Notes: generated from the letters alone by a model not told the origin. 18,650 bases of DNA from Chitinophagaceae bacterium (GCA_021738605.1 JAIPBY010000017.1:1-18650), one strand, 5' to 3'; positions 1-7,584 are shown, counted from the stretch's first letter. Numbers and translations: made by a program.

Positions 1-150
1 GGCGGCGGTGCAGCCGGACTCCTCTTTTTCCCTACAGGTCATAGCAGTTTTGGCGGTGGCAGAGGAGGAGGATTTGGTAGCAGTGGAGGTGGATTTGGCG
101 GCTTTGGCGGAGGCAGTTTTGGCGGAGGCGGAGCTGGTGGAAGCTGGTAA
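1..150 (+). CDS. C-terminal end of TPM-domain (YgcG-like) protein, partial
   Basis: Frame 1 is open from the window edge to TAA at 148-150 and encodes 49 residues, so the 5' end lies outside. After a short hydrophobic stretch (residues 7-11, LLFFP) the sequence is almost only Gly, Ser and Phe and ends in GGGGAGGSW. Such a tail after a membrane segment is characteristic of TPM_phosphatase/YgcG membrane proteins, whose N-terminal TPM domain would be upstream. The role of these proteins is poorly known; a link to membrane-protein or photosystem repair is described only for plant relatives. The next gene is convergent and its stop is 32 bp away. Other Gly-rich C-termini are possible, since only the tail is visible. 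Confidence 0.7.
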   Translation, partial: GGGAAGLLFFPTGHSSFGGGRGGGFGSSGGGFGGFGGGSFGGGGAGGSW

Positions 151-182
151 ATGCAACCCTGCACTTCAACAAACCTTACCGA

Positions 183-1586
183 TTAGCCCAAACCCAACTC
201 TTGGTGCAATTCAGGAATTTCTACATCTGTAAACCCTTTCCGGAGCAGTCTTTCGCGAAAATCAATTTGCACATCGTATTCTCCATGAACAAGGAAAAGC
301 TTTCTCACTTTTGAAATATCCTGGCAAGACAGGAATTGTGACAGGTCTTCATAATCACCATGCGCACTCATGCTTCTGATGCTTCCAATCTCTGCATGAA
401 TTTCATGAGCCACCCCATAAATATTGACTTCCTTTCTTCCAGACTGAAGCCTTGCGCCCAGTGAATGGGGTTCACAATAGCCCGTCATCAAAATGCTGTT
501 TCGGGAGTTTTCAATGTTGTTGCTGATATGGTGTTTTACACGCCCAGCATCAGCCATTCCACTGGCAGAAATGATCACGCAAGGCTCGCTACTGAAGTTA
601 AGCAGCTTGGACTCATCAACTGTTTTAATAAATTCCAAACCAGCGAAATTGAAGGGGTCGTCATCATTTTCCAACACTTTCCGGATCCTGCTATTAAAAT
701 CTTGAGGATATTTTTTCACAATGGCTGTGGCGTGAACGCTGAGCGGACTATCCACATAATAGTTAACCTCTGGCAACCTCCTTTCGATTTCCAGTTGATT
801 CAGTGCGTAAAGCAACTCCTGTGTTCGGCCAACACTGAAAGCTGGGATGATGAGTTTGCCTTTCTTTTTGATGCAGGTTTTCTCAATCCATTCCAATAAT
901 TTATCCGGAGTAGGCTGATGCAGGTCGTGCAATGAATTACCATAGGTAGATTCAATGATGATGACATCCGCTTGAGAAAAAGTAGCGGGAGACTTTAGGA
1001 TTGCATCCCGGTAACGACCAATATCCCCGCTAAAGGTGATCTGTTGCGGCTTCCTTGATGCTATAACACGCAAGTGAACAGCAGCACTGCCAATGATATG
1101 CCCGGCATCTGTATATTGAAGCTCGATACCCTCTTCAATGGTAAACCACACACCATAATCGACTACCCTGAACTGATCCATGGCCTTCTGCGCCTCCTCA
1201 GTGGTGTACAAGGGTTTCAGCAGAGGCAATCCTGCAGCTTTTCTTTTCTTGTTGGTATACTTGATTTCGTCTTCCTGAATGCCTGCTGAATCTTCCAGCA
1301 AAACCTCTGTAAGCTCTCGTGTTGCTGGCGTTGCAAAAATCTTGCCCTTGAATCCATCGCTCACCAATTTGGGTATCAGTCCGCTATGATCAATGTGGGC
1401 ATGTGAAAGCACCAGATAATCCACCTCTTTTGGATCAAAACCCCAGTGGCGGTTCATTGCATCTGTTTCCTTGCCCATGCCCTGAAACATGCCACAATCC
1501 AAGAGAATCTTTTTCCCGGAATCAAGGGTGAGCAGGTGCTTTGACCCTGTAACACATCTGGCAGCGCCATGGAATGAAATTTTCAT
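183..1586 (-). CDS. Beta-CASP metallo-beta-lactamase-fold RNA/DNA-processing nuclease
   Basis: The 467-residue product is a full-length zinc nuclease of the CPSF73/YSH1-like bacterial group. Family members hydrolyse phosphodiester bonds in RNA with two zinc ions. The metallo-beta-lactamase motif HAHIDH is at residues 62-67, with further ligands at H163 (AGHIIGS) and D188 (FSGDIG). The beta-CASP insert follows, with a conserved ASGMADAGRVKHH block around residue 340. The C-terminal RMMBL part has SAHGDYEDL and LVHGE. There is no signal peptide, so it is cytoplasmic. The ATG at 1584-1586 begins the usual first strand (MKISFHGAA). It is the last gene of the minus-strand housekeeping run and lies 76 bp after the FAH-family gene. 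It is longer than, and different from, the ligase-associated MBL exonuclease. The physiological RNA target is unknown. Confidence 0.9.
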   Translation of the reverse strand: MKISFHGAARCVTGSKHLLTLDSGKKILLDCGMFQGMGKETDAMNRHWGFDPKEVDYLVLSHAHIDHSGLIPKLVSDGFKGKIFATPATRELTEVLLEDSAGIQEDEIKYTNKKRKAAGLPLLKPLYTTEEAQKAMDQFRVVDYGVWFTIEEGIELQYTDAGHIIGSAAVHLRVIASRKPQQITFSGDIGRYRDAILKSPATFSQADVIIIESTYGNSLHDLHQPTPDKLLEWIEKTCIKKKGKLIIPAFSVGRTQELLYALNQLEIERRLPEVNYYVDSPLSVHATAIVKKYPQDFNSRIRKVLENDDDPFNFAGLEFIKTVDESKLLNFSSEPCVIISASGMADAGRVKHHISNNIENSRNSILMTGYCEPHSLGARLQSGRKEVNIYGVAHEIHAEIGSIRSMSAHGDYEDLSQFLSCQDISKVRKLFLVHGEYDVQIDFRERLLRKGFTDVEIPELHQELGLG

Positions 1587-1662
1587 ATCCTAATCTACGG
1601 AAGATTATGATCAGATCAATTCATTGGTCAAAAAAGAAAACCAATCCCTGTGTAAAGGCAAC

Positions 1663-2316
1663 TTATTGAATGGTCAATTTGAACATGGAGTCAGCACCCA
1701 GAAACCCTTCCAATTCATCGCCAACTACACATTCCCCGACCCCGGCGGGTGTTCCGGTAAAAATTACATCTCCAATGTTCAAGGAAAAATAGTTGGAAAC
1801 ATGCGCAATGATCTTGTCAAAATTGTGGATCATGTCTTTGGTATGACCACTTTGAACCAATTCCCCATTTTTTTTCATGGAAAACTGAACATTGTTCTTA
1901 TCAAAATCAGCAGGAATTGGAGCCCATTTTCCGAGTATAGCTGAATTGTCCCAAGCCTTGGCTTTTTCCCAGGGAAGGCCTTTTTTCTTCAATTCGGCTT
2001 GTATATCACGGGCAGTGAAATCAATCCCAACTGAAATGGCATCATAGTATTTGTTGGCAGTTCTTTCTTGAAGGTATTTTCCATTCTTGCATATCCGCAA
2101 GACCACCTCACATTCATAATGCAATTCATTGGTGAATTCCGGATAATAAAACGGACTATTGGACTGCAGCAATGCACTTTTGGGCTTGATGAAAATCACC
2201 GGCTCATCCGGCACTTCATTGCCCAGTTCCTTGGCATGCTCAGCATAATTGCGCCCGATACATAAAAATTTCATGTCTTCACTGTTTAGGTAAGGTTGAT
2301 AATCAGGATTTTCCAT
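1663..2316 (-). CDS. Fumarylacetoacetate hydrolase (FAH) family protein
   Basis: This 217-residue single-domain FAH-fold enzyme is in the size range of acylpyruvase, oxaloacetate decarboxylase and 2-hydroxyhepta-2,4-diene-dioate isomerase relatives. Such proteins cleave or decarboxylate 2-oxo acids with Mg2+; the exact substrate cannot be read from sequence. Visible motifs are CIGRNYAEHAKEL (19-31), the YECE metal-binding glutamates (67-70), GIDFTARD (97-104) and FTGTPAGVG near residue 190. The start is uncertain. The first ATG is at 2314-2316, but the conserved family start aligns with Met15 at 2272-2274 (MKFLCIG), which would give 203 residues. Neither has a clear ribosome-binding site. A consensus -7 box lies just upstream at 2344-2351, so the gene is probably transcribed independently of pth. 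Confidence 0.9.
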   Translation of the reverse strand: MENPDYQPYLNSEDMKFLCIGRNYAEHAKELGNEVPDEPVIFIKPKSALLQSNSPFYYPEFTNELHYECEVVLRICKNGKYLQERTANKYYDAISVGIDFTARDIQAELKKKGLPWEKAKAWDNSAILGKWAPIPADFDKNNVQFSMKKNGELVQSGHTKDMIHNFDKIIAHVSNYFSLNIGDVIFTGTPAGVGECVVGDELEGFLGADSMFKLTIQ

Positions 2317-2343
2317 TGGAACTGGATATGTTTAAAGCTATCC

Positions 2344-2351
2344 CAAAGATA
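2344..2351 (-). promoter_or_regulatory. Bacteroidota -7 promoter box for the FAH-family gene
   Basis: Read on the minus strand the bases are TATCTTTG, a perfect match to the TAnnTTTG box of the Bacteroidota housekeeping sigma factor. It lies in the 51-bp gap between pth and the FAH-family gene. Transcription would begin near 2338, about 20 nt before the first ATG. No convincing -33 TTG element is seen at the usual distance. Confidence 0.6.
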
Positions 2352-2367
2352 ATGGCTTTGGACAAAA

Positions 2368-2940
2368 TTAAAATTCAAGATGATTGACTGCGGCCATTGT
2401 GCGATCAAGTCCGGTCAACACAAATTCTTCAATGGCCTGGGAGGACCTTTCCAGTTTCAGTGAAACCAGGATTTCCTCTTTCTTGTCCCATTTTCCCAGC
2501 ACATGTTCTACCTGCCGTCCTCTAGGAAAATCATTCCCAATGCCAAACCTCAATCGCGCATACTGGGTAGTCATCATCAATTCCTGGATGCTTTTTAGTC
2601 CATTGTGGCCGCCATCGCTACCTGAAGGCTTGATTTTGAGCTTATTGAGCGGAACTGACAATTCATCCACCAACACGAACATTCGGCTGATGTCGATATT
2701 TTCTTTCTCCAACCAGTATTTGACGGCTTTCCCACTCAAATTCATGTATGTTGTGGGCTTGATACAGATAATTTTTTTTCCTTTCAGGCTGATTTCTGCC
2801 TTATAAGCCAATCGGTCCATGGAAAAGACCCCCTTGTGCTTTGCCACAAAATGGTCGATGATGTCAAAACCAATATTGTGCCGGGTATGTTCATACTCGA
2901 ATCCAATATTGCCAAGGCCCACAATTAAAAATTTATCCAT
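2368..2940 (-). CDS. pth: Peptidyl-tRNA hydrolase
   Basis: The product (190 residues) releases tRNA from peptidyl-tRNAs that drop off the ribosome, and is normally essential. The family core is complete: N11 in VGLGN, catalytic H21 in TRHN, M66-N67 in TYMNLSGKAV, D92 in VDEL, and N113 in GGHNGLKSI. Length matches bacterial Pth. The order prs-rplY-pth is a common bacterial arrangement linking it to translation. The start codon at 2938-2940 gives the canonical MDKFLIVGLGN beginning, and the next in-frame ATG is 40 codons later, so the start is secure. Oddly, this ATG immediately follows the U-tract of an intrinsic terminator, leaving no room for a separate ribosome-binding site. A near-consensus -7 box (TATCTTGG, 2951-2958, minus) suggests a leaderless or very short-leader transcript. 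Confidence 0.97.
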   Translation of the reverse strand: MDKFLIVGLGNIGFEYEHTRHNIGFDIIDHFVAKHKGVFSMDRLAYKAEISLKGKKIICIKPTTYMNLSGKAVKYWLEKENIDISRMFVLVDELSVPLNKLKIKPSGSDGGHNGLKSIQELMMTTQYARLRFGIGNDFPRGRQVEHVLGKWDKKEEILVSLKLERSSQAIEEFVLTGLDRTMAAVNHLEF

Positions 2941-2971
2941 AAAAAAAGCCCCAAGATAGAATCAAGGGGCT
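2941..2971 (-). terminator. Intrinsic terminator/attenuator between rplY and pth
   Basis: On the minus strand AGCCCC (2966-2971) pairs with GGGGCT (2947-2952) around a 13-nt loop, and the stem is followed by a continuous run of T to 2941. It lies 20 bp after the rplY stop. The T-run directly abuts the pth ATG, so the hairpin also covers the region where a ribosome would bind. It could end the prs-rplY message fully or act as an attenuator. Confidence 0.8.
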
Positions 2972-2991
2972 GTAAAGTAACACTTTTAGGC

Positions 2992-3579
2992 TTATTTTTT
3001 TCCTTTTGCAGGAGCTGCTGCTTCTTCTTGCTTCAGCTGACGTGTCATGGTCACTGATGCAATAGGAATACGTGGGGAGTTCATAATCTCCAGGTTTTCA
3101 GCAGGAATGTCCTGAACACGGATATTTCCATTGAGCTCAAGGTTGGTGAGGTCAACTTCAATGTTCTCCCTAAGGTACTTAGGATAGGTCTTGAGTTTTA
3201 CAGACTTAAGCCTGATCTCAAGCTTTCCACCCGCTTTAACACCAGCAGCAGTGCCGGTAAATTTCAGGGGAATGGTTGCACTAACCTTCTTGCCTTCTAC
3301 CAGCTCAAGCAGGTCAAGGTGAGTGAGTTTGTCTGATACCTTGTTGAATTGCAAGTCTTTCAAAATGCAGGTGTAAGATTTGCCATCAACCTTCATTTCC
3401 ACCAACTGGAAATCTGGAGTGTAGATGAATGGCTTCAGGGCAAGTGATTTGACTGCAAAGTTAACCTCTTGTGCACCCCCGTAAATTACACCAGGTACCA
3501 GGTCTTGAGAGCGCAACCGGCGGGTGGCTGTTTTGCCAGTTTCGGTCCTCAATTGTCCTTCGATTGTAATCGTCTTCAT
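2992..3579 (-). CDS. rplY: 50S ribosomal protein L25/general stress protein CTC
   Basis: The 195-residue product is the long two-domain form of L25, which binds 5S rRNA in the large subunit. The N-terminal L25 domain spans about residues 1-92, with the conserved TGKTATRRLR and LVPGVIYGG and the strand pattern ending LTHLDLLEL. The C-terminal TL5/CTC beta domain spans about 95-180, followed by a Lys/Ala-rich tail (EEAAAPAKGKK). The gene lies 35 bp after prs with no terminator between, so the two are probably co-transcribed. It is followed by an intrinsic terminator. The start ATG at 3577-3579 gives the usual MKTITIEGQLR beginning. Confidence 0.96.
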   Translation of the reverse strand: MKTITIEGQLRTETGKTATRRLRSQDLVPGVIYGGAQEVNFAVKSLALKPFIYTPDFQLVEMKVDGKSYTCILKDLQFNKVSDKLTHLDLLELVEGKKVSATIPLKFTGTAAGVKAGGKLEIRLKSVKLKTYPKYLRENIEVDLTNLELNGNIRVQDIPAENLEIMNSPRIPIASVTMTRQLKQEEAAAPAKGKK

Positions 3580-3614
3580 TGTATTGTGTTTAAAAAATGA
3601 CTGCTTGGTGAGCC

Positions 3615-4574
3615 TTATTTATTCTTCAATTGTGAATGAATGAATAAGTTGGTTATGCTCTGGTTTTCATAGGCGTTCTTGATGGCGGATGCAAACAAGG
3701 ATGAAACACTCAAAACCTTCAATTTGGATGATTCTCCACGCAAAGGTATTGTATCACAGACCACAAGTTCTTCCAACACACTGTTCTCGATATTGGCATA
3801 GGCATTTCCACTCAACACTGGGTGTGTACACAAGGCCCTTACACTCCTGGCACCCTTGTCTTTCAACAACTTAGCCGCTTTGGTCAGTGTTCCTGCTGTG
3901 TCACAGATATCGTCAATCAAGACTACATCCCTGTTCGCCACTTCCCCTATCACCACCATGCTCGCTATCTCATTTGCACGCTTTCTGTGCTTGTCACAGA
4001 TCACCATTTCGACGTTAAAATAGCTTGCCATCTCACGAATCCTATTGGCAGATCCCACGTCGGGGGCGGCAAAGGTAAGGTTTTCAAGCTGAAGATCGCG
4101 TATATATGGGATAAAAATTGCTGAACTATCGAGGTGATCTACCGGGATATCAAAGTAACCCTGGATCTGTGGGGCATGCAAATCCATGGTAATGACCCGG
4201 TCGGCACCGGCTGCAGTGAGGATGTTGGCAACCAATTTTGACCCAATAGCAACCCTCGGCTTGTCCTTGCGGTCCTGCCTCGCATACCCATAGTAAGGCA
4301 TTACGGCAATGATCTTATACGCAGAAGCACGTTTCGCTGCATCGATCATTAACAGCAATTCCAGGAGATTATCCCCCGGCGCAAACGTGCTTTGCACGAG
4401 GAAAACATAATCACCTCGTATACTTTCGAGGAAAATTGGTTGGATTTCACCGTCACTGAACTTCTGGATGCTGATTTTACCAAGAGTGCCGCCATTGGCA
4501 GCAGCGATCTTTTCGGCCAGGTATTCAGAACTTGTTCCAGAAAAGATTTTACAAGAGGGGCCAACACGCTGCAT
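3615..4574 (-). CDS. prs: Ribose-phosphate pyrophosphokinase (PRPP synthetase)
   Basis: The 319-residue cytoplasmic enzyme makes PRPP from ribose 5-phosphate and ATP, for purine, pyrimidine, NAD, His and Trp synthesis. Family motifs are in order: KFSDGE (38-43), QSTFAPGDNLLELLLMIDA (61-79), the flexible-loop/ATP region PYYGYARQDRK (93-103), the metal-binding DLHAPQIQGYF (131-141), and the PRPP-binding loop DDICDTAGTL (221-230). Length is that of class I bacterial enzymes. The start at 4572-4574 gives the common MQxxGPSxKIFSG beginning. A perfect TATCTTTG box (4591-4598, minus) would place the transcription start within about 10 nt of the ATG. It heads the prs-rplY unit and is divergent from radC. 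Confidence 0.97.
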   Translation of the reverse strand: MQRVGPSCKIFSGTSSEYLAEKIAAANGGTLGKISIQKFSDGEIQPIFLESIRGDYVFLVQSTFAPGDNLLELLLMIDAAKRASAYKIIAVMPYYGYARQDRKDKPRVAIGSKLVANILTAAGADRVITMDLHAPQIQGYFDIPVDHLDSSAIFIPYIRDLQLENLTFAAPDVGSANRIREMASYFNVEMVICDKHRKRANEIASMVVIGEVANRDVVLIDDICDTAGTLTKAAKLLKDKGARSVRALCTHPVLSGNAYANIENSVLEELVVCDTIPLRGESSKLKVLSVSSLFASAIKNAYENQSITNLFIHSQLKNK

Positions 4575-4590
4575 AAATAAACTTTATGAG

Positions 4591-4598
4591 CAAAGATA
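4591..4598 (-). promoter_or_regulatory. Bacteroidota -7 promoter box for prs
   Basis: The minus strand reads TATCTTTG, a perfect TAnnTTTG match, 16 nt upstream of the prs start codon. The inferred transcript leader is only about 10 nt. The -33 element is not clear. No equally good box is seen in the opposite direction for radC within the 97-bp divergent gap. Confidence 0.6.
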
Positions 4599-4671
4599 AC
4601 AAAATGATTACAGCCTTTAGGCGATGATATAGAGATGTTAGAGGATTGTGGAAAATGATAAATAATAAAAA

Positions 4672-5352
4672 ATGAAACAAATCAAACATTGGCCCAGTGA
4701 AGACCGACCAAGAGAGAAATTGAGGAGCAAAGGAGCCGCACAACTGACGGAGACAGAATTATTGACCATCCTGATTCAAAATGGAACAAAAGAAAAATCT
4801 GCCATGGAGCTGGCCCAGGAACTGGTGGACAGGAGTGGTAACAGGCTTGCTGACCTGGCGAGAATGTCGACCAGGGAACTGATGAAAACCAAAGGAATCG
4901 GTATGGCAAAAGCCATAGCCATCCAGGCCGCCATGGAGCTGGGAAGGAGGCGAATGGGGGCTGAAAACCTTAAATCAACAGTGGTGACAGGAAGTGCTTC
5001 GGTAGCAAAATATCTCCAAGCAAAACTGATGGATCTTCCGCACGAGGTATTTGCAGTACTTTTTTTGAACAGGGCGAACAGGATCAGGCATTTTGAGATC
5101 ATCAGTTCCGGTGGGATGACTGGAACCGTTGCAGACCCCAGGATTATCCTCAAAAAAGCCCTGGAGGAAGATGCTGTAAGCATCATCCTTTGCCACAACC
5201 ACCCTTCCGGCAACCTCAGGCCCTCCAGAGCAGATGAGGAACTGACCATCAAGATTCGGCATGCCGCCAGGTATTTTGACATCCAGGTACTGGACCATAT
5301 CATCGTGAGCACAGAGGGGTATTACAGTTTTGCGGATGAAGGGGCTTTGTGA
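4672..5352 (+). CDS. radC: RadC/JAB-family MPN(+) protein
   Basis: The 226-residue product has the standard two-part RadC layout. A helix-hairpin-helix-containing N-terminal region includes TKGIGMAKAIAI at 73-84. The MPN+/JAMM domain (about 105-226) has the metal-binding motif HNHPSG (175-180) followed by S185 and D188, and the upstream glutamate in FEIISSGG. JAMM domains are zinc hydrolases, but the biochemical role of RadC is unsettled; the old assignment to DNA repair is not well supported. It starts at ATG 4672 (MKQIKHWPSEDRPREKL, the typical family beginning) with an A/T-rich leader and no Shine-Dalgarno. It is divergent from prs and is followed by a repeat/hairpin cluster. Confidence 0.94.
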   Translation: MKQIKHWPSEDRPREKLRSKGAAQLTETELLTILIQNGTKEKSAMELAQELVDRSGNRLADLARMSTRELMKTKGIGMAKAIAIQAAMELGRRRMGAENLKSTVVTGSASVAKYLQAKLMDLPHEVFAVLFLNRANRIRHFEIISSGGMTGTVADPRIILKKALEEDAVSIILCHNHPSGNLRPSRADEELTIKIRHAARYFDIQVLDHIIVSTEGYYSFADEGAL

Positions 5353-5358
5353 AAGAAA

Positions 5359-5394
5359 GTTGAAGGGGTTGAAGAGGTTGAAGGGGTTGAACTT
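5359..5394 (+). repeat. Four tandem 9-bp units after radC
   Basis: Units GTTGAAGGG, GTTGAAGAG, GTTGAAGGG and GTTGAACTT lie head to tail at 5359-5394, starting 7 bp after the radC stop. A fifth GTTGAA core occurs at 5414-5419 in the next hairpin arm. The unit length is a multiple of three but no coding frame is evident here. Confidence 0.85.
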
Positions 5395-5395
5395 G

Positions 5396-5460
5396 CCAGC
5401 CGAAGGCTGGAGGGTTGAATTGATAGTTGTAGTAACTTGTGGAACAATTCAACAGCCTTC
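5396..5460 (+). repeat. Two overlapping inverted repeats (REP-like) between radC and the aminopeptidase gene
   Basis: A perfect short hairpin is formed by CCAGCC (5396-5401) and GGCTGG (5405-5410) with loop GAA. A second, longer pairing joins GAAGGCT (5402-5408) plus GTTGAATTG (5414-5422) to CAATTCAAC (5445-5453) plus AGCCTTC (5454-5460), with a 5-nt bulge on the left arm and a 22-nt loop. The two share bases 5405-5408, so they cannot form together. There is no T-run after either, so they are not simple intrinsic terminators. A dispersed palindromic element or a leader structure is possible. Confidence 0.65.
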
Positions 5461-5480
5461 ACCTAAATCCATCACCGCAT

Positions 5481-6773
5481 ATGTATTCCGAAAATATTTC
5501 AGCACAAATCTTCACCGACAACAGAAAACGTTTTGTTGCCGAGATGGAAAAAAACAGCATCGCCATTTTCAACAGCAATGATGAGATCCCCAGCAATGGA
5601 GATGCCTTGTACCCTTTCAAACAGAACACAGACCTCTATTGGCTTACAGGCATCAAGCAGGAAGATTCCATGCTGATCCTTTTTCCGGGAAATCCTGATA
5701 AAAAGTATAGGGAAGTGCTTGTGTTGGTGAGGCCCAATGAACTGAAAGAAAAATGGGATGGAAAAAGACACCGTGCACATGAGGCCACTGCCCTTTCAGG
5801 CATTGAAAGCATCGTTTGGCTGGACACCTTGGATGGCCTGCTCCAACCCTTGATTCACCTGGCGGATAACATCTACCTGAATACCAACGAAAACGACAGA
5901 AAGTCCAACCTGCTGGCTGTGCGCGATTACCGTTTTGCACAGGAAATGCGCAACCGCTACCCTCTGCACAACTTCAAAAGGGCCGCGAAAATCATGCGCG
6001 ACCTGAGGGCCATCAAATCACCCCTTGAAGTGGAAGTGCTGCAGCAGGCCGTTGACATCACAGAAAAAACATTCAGGAGGTTGTTGAAGTTCATCAAGCC
6101 CGGCATTTGGGAGAACCAGATCGAGGCTGAAATTTACCACGAGTTCTTGTCCAACCGTTCTACAGGACCAGCCTATACGTCTATCCTTGCCAGCGGTGAC
6201 AGGGCGCGCACCCTGCATTATATTGCCAACAACCAGCAATGCAAGGATGGAGAATTGGTATTGATGGATTTTGGCGCTGAGTTTGGAGGATATTGCGCTG
6301 ACCTTACCAGGACGGTGCCTGTCAATGGGAAATTTACAAAAAGGCAAAAAGAGGTGTACAATGCCTGCCTGCATTTGCATAATTATGCCAAAAGCCTTTT
6401 GAAACCTGGTATCACGATTTTGAAATACACGGACATGGTTGGTGATGAGGCCAGCAAGACTTTCTTGAAAATCGGCCTGATTAGCAAGGCTGATGTCAAG
6501 AATGAATCACCAGACAACCGTGCCTACAGAAAATACCTTTACCATGGTATCTCTCACCATTTGGGCATTGACGTTCATGATCTTGGCACCAAAACAGAAC
6601 CCATCAAGGCTGGGATGGTGTTTACCGTTGAACCAGGCATCTACATTGAGGAAGAGCAGATGGGCGTGAGGATTGAAAATAATATCTGGATCACCAAAAC
6701 AGGTAACAAAGACCTCTTCAAAAATATCCCCATCAAGGCTGAGGAAATTGAAAGTTTGATGAAAGGAAAATAA
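5481..6773 (+). CDS. pepP: Xaa-Pro aminopeptidase (aminopeptidase P, M24B)
   Basis: The 430-residue metallopeptidase removes an N-terminal residue preceding proline. An AMP_N domain (about residues 1-130, with DLYWLTGIKQED near 51-62) precedes the pita-bread M24 domain. Metal ligands are visible at D263 (LMDFGAE), D274 (ADLTRT), H359 in HGISHHLG, E384 (VEPGIYIEEE) and E399 (RIENN). No signal peptide is seen, so it is cytoplasmic. I chose the ATG at 5481 (MYSENIS...), which matches the usual start of homologues. A GTG at 5439 would add 14 residues, but that stretch overlaps the right arm of the upstream inverted repeat. There is no Shine-Dalgarno. It is the first gene of the plus-strand run and is followed 49 bp later by pssA. 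Confidence 0.93.
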   Translation: MYSENISAQIFTDNRKRFVAEMEKNSIAIFNSNDEIPSNGDALYPFKQNTDLYWLTGIKQEDSMLILFPGNPDKKYREVLVLVRPNELKEKWDGKRHRAHEATALSGIESIVWLDTLDGLLQPLIHLADNIYLNTNENDRKSNLLAVRDYRFAQEMRNRYPLHNFKRAAKIMRDLRAIKSPLEVEVLQQAVDITEKTFRRLLKFIKPGIWENQIEAEIYHEFLSNRSTGPAYTSILASGDRARTLHYIANNQQCKDGELVLMDFGAEFGGYCADLTRTVPVNGKFTKRQKEVYNACLHLHNYAKSLLKPGITILKYTDMVGDEASKTFLKIGLISKADVKNESPDNRAYRKYLYHGISHHLGIDVHDLGTKTEPIKAGMVFTVEPGIYIEEEQMGVRIENNIWITKTGNKDLFKNIPIKAEEIESLMKGK

Positions 6774-6822
6774 AAAAATCAAGCATCCTTGCAGTCCAAA
6801 CTTTACCAACCCAACAACCAGC

Positions 6823-7584
6823 ATGAAACAAATACCCAATATTTTCACCCTGCTGAACCTCGTTGCAGGGTTCATTGCCATCATTCTCACCTTACAGACT
6901 GGAGAAACCATCCTCAACCTGCAAGGTGGGGAATGGAAAATATACCTGCCTGAGAAAATTTGGTGGGCATCCATTTTTTTAGGATTGGCTGCTGTGATTG
7001 ACTTTCTGGATGGTTTTGTTGCAAGGCTTTTCAAGGCCACTTCGGAAATGGGAAAACAGCTGGACTCGCTGGCAGATGTGGTTTCCTTTGGTGTAGCACC
7101 AGGCCTGATCCTGTTTCAATTGTTGCGCATCTCCTTTGCCCAGCAACCTGACGGATTGGAAACCCCGATTTACTGGCTGATGCCTTGCATCCTCTTTCCC
7201 ATGGCGGCTGCCTGGAGGCTGGCAAGGTTCAATCTTGACACCACGCAGAGAAACCATTTCGAAGGCCTTCCAACCCCTGCGGCTGGATTATTGGTGGCTT
7301 CATTTCCACTGTTGCTTTTGTACAACCCGTTGGGCATCCAACCCATTTTGCTCAACCAATGGGTGCTTTATAGCATTTGTTTGGTCATCCCTTGGCTGAT
7401 GGTGTCAAAGCTGACATTGCTCAACCTGAAATTCAAGTCCTTTTCATTTGCTGACAACAAATCAAGGTATATCCTGCTGGCCGTTTCAGCAGTATGCATC
7501 GCCTTGTTGGGATGGCTTTCAATTCCTGCCATTTTCATCACCTATATTCTAGTATCTTTGCTTTTCAAAAATCAGATCAAATGA
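6823..7584 (+). CDS. pssA: CDP-diacylglycerol--serine O-phosphatidyltransferase
   Basis: The 253-residue integral membrane enzyme makes phosphatidylserine from CDP-diacylglycerol and serine, the precursor of phosphatidylethanolamine. The CDP-alcohol phosphotransferase signature is perfect: D60-x2-D63-G64-x2-A67-R68-x8-G77-x3-D81-x3-D85. About six to eight hydrophobic segments are present, starting with FTLLNLVAGFIAIILTL (8-24) and ending in a hydrophobic C-terminal pair. The sequence IPNIFTLLNLVAGF is typical of PssA rather than PgsA. The stop TGA (7582-7584) overlaps the purS ATG by 4 nt, and a promoter box for purS lies inside its 3' end. Confidence 0.95.
   Translation: MKQIPNIFTLLNLVAGFIAIILTLQTGETILNLQGGEWKIYLPEKIWWASIFLGLAAVIDFLDGFVARLFKATSEMGKQLDSLADVVSFGVAPGLILFQLLRISFAQQPDGLETPIYWLMPCILFPMAAAWRLARFNLDTTQRNHFEGLPTPAAGLLVASFPLLLLYNPLGIQPILLNQWVLYSICLVIPWLMVSKLTLLNLKFKSFSFADNKSRYILLAVSAVCIALLGWLSIPAIFITYILVSLLFKNQIK
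7553..7560 (+). promoter_or_regulatory. Bacteroidota -7 promoter box inside the 3' end of pssA
   Basis: TATCTTTG is a perfect TAnnTTTG match on the coding strand, 20 nt before the purS ATG. Transcription would start near 7566, leaving a leader of about 15 nt. No clear -33 element was found. It would give purS and rsmI a transcript independent of pssA, but coding constraint alone could also produce the octamer. Confidence 0.45.

Noticed and set aside
61..147. Repetitive GGC/GGA-rich DNA considered as a tandem repeat or CRISPR-like array
   Set aside because: The repetition comes from Gly-rich coding with no fixed unit or spacers.
8..232. Open frame of 74 codons across the glycine-rich region
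   Set aside because: It is a shadow of the GGX-coding repeat in frame 1, which has the coherent C-terminus GGGGAGGSW; this frame runs beyond the stop into the convergent gene.
183..1586. Considered as the MBL-type exonuclease of the ligase-associated DNA repair set
   Set aside because: At 467 residues with a full beta-CASP and RMMBL part, and far from the helicase and pdeM, it fits the CPSF/YSH1-like group better.
1609..1645. Possible hairpins TGATCAGATCA and ATTGGT/ACCAAT between the FAH-family and beta-CASP genes
   Set aside because: Stems are only 5-6 bp, A/T-rich and lack a following T-run on the minus strand, so they do not support a terminator.
4776..5312. Long minus-strand open frame opposite radC
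   Set aside because: It is antisense to a complete RadC with intact JAMM motif and has low-complexity, Ser/Leu-rich content without any recognised domain.
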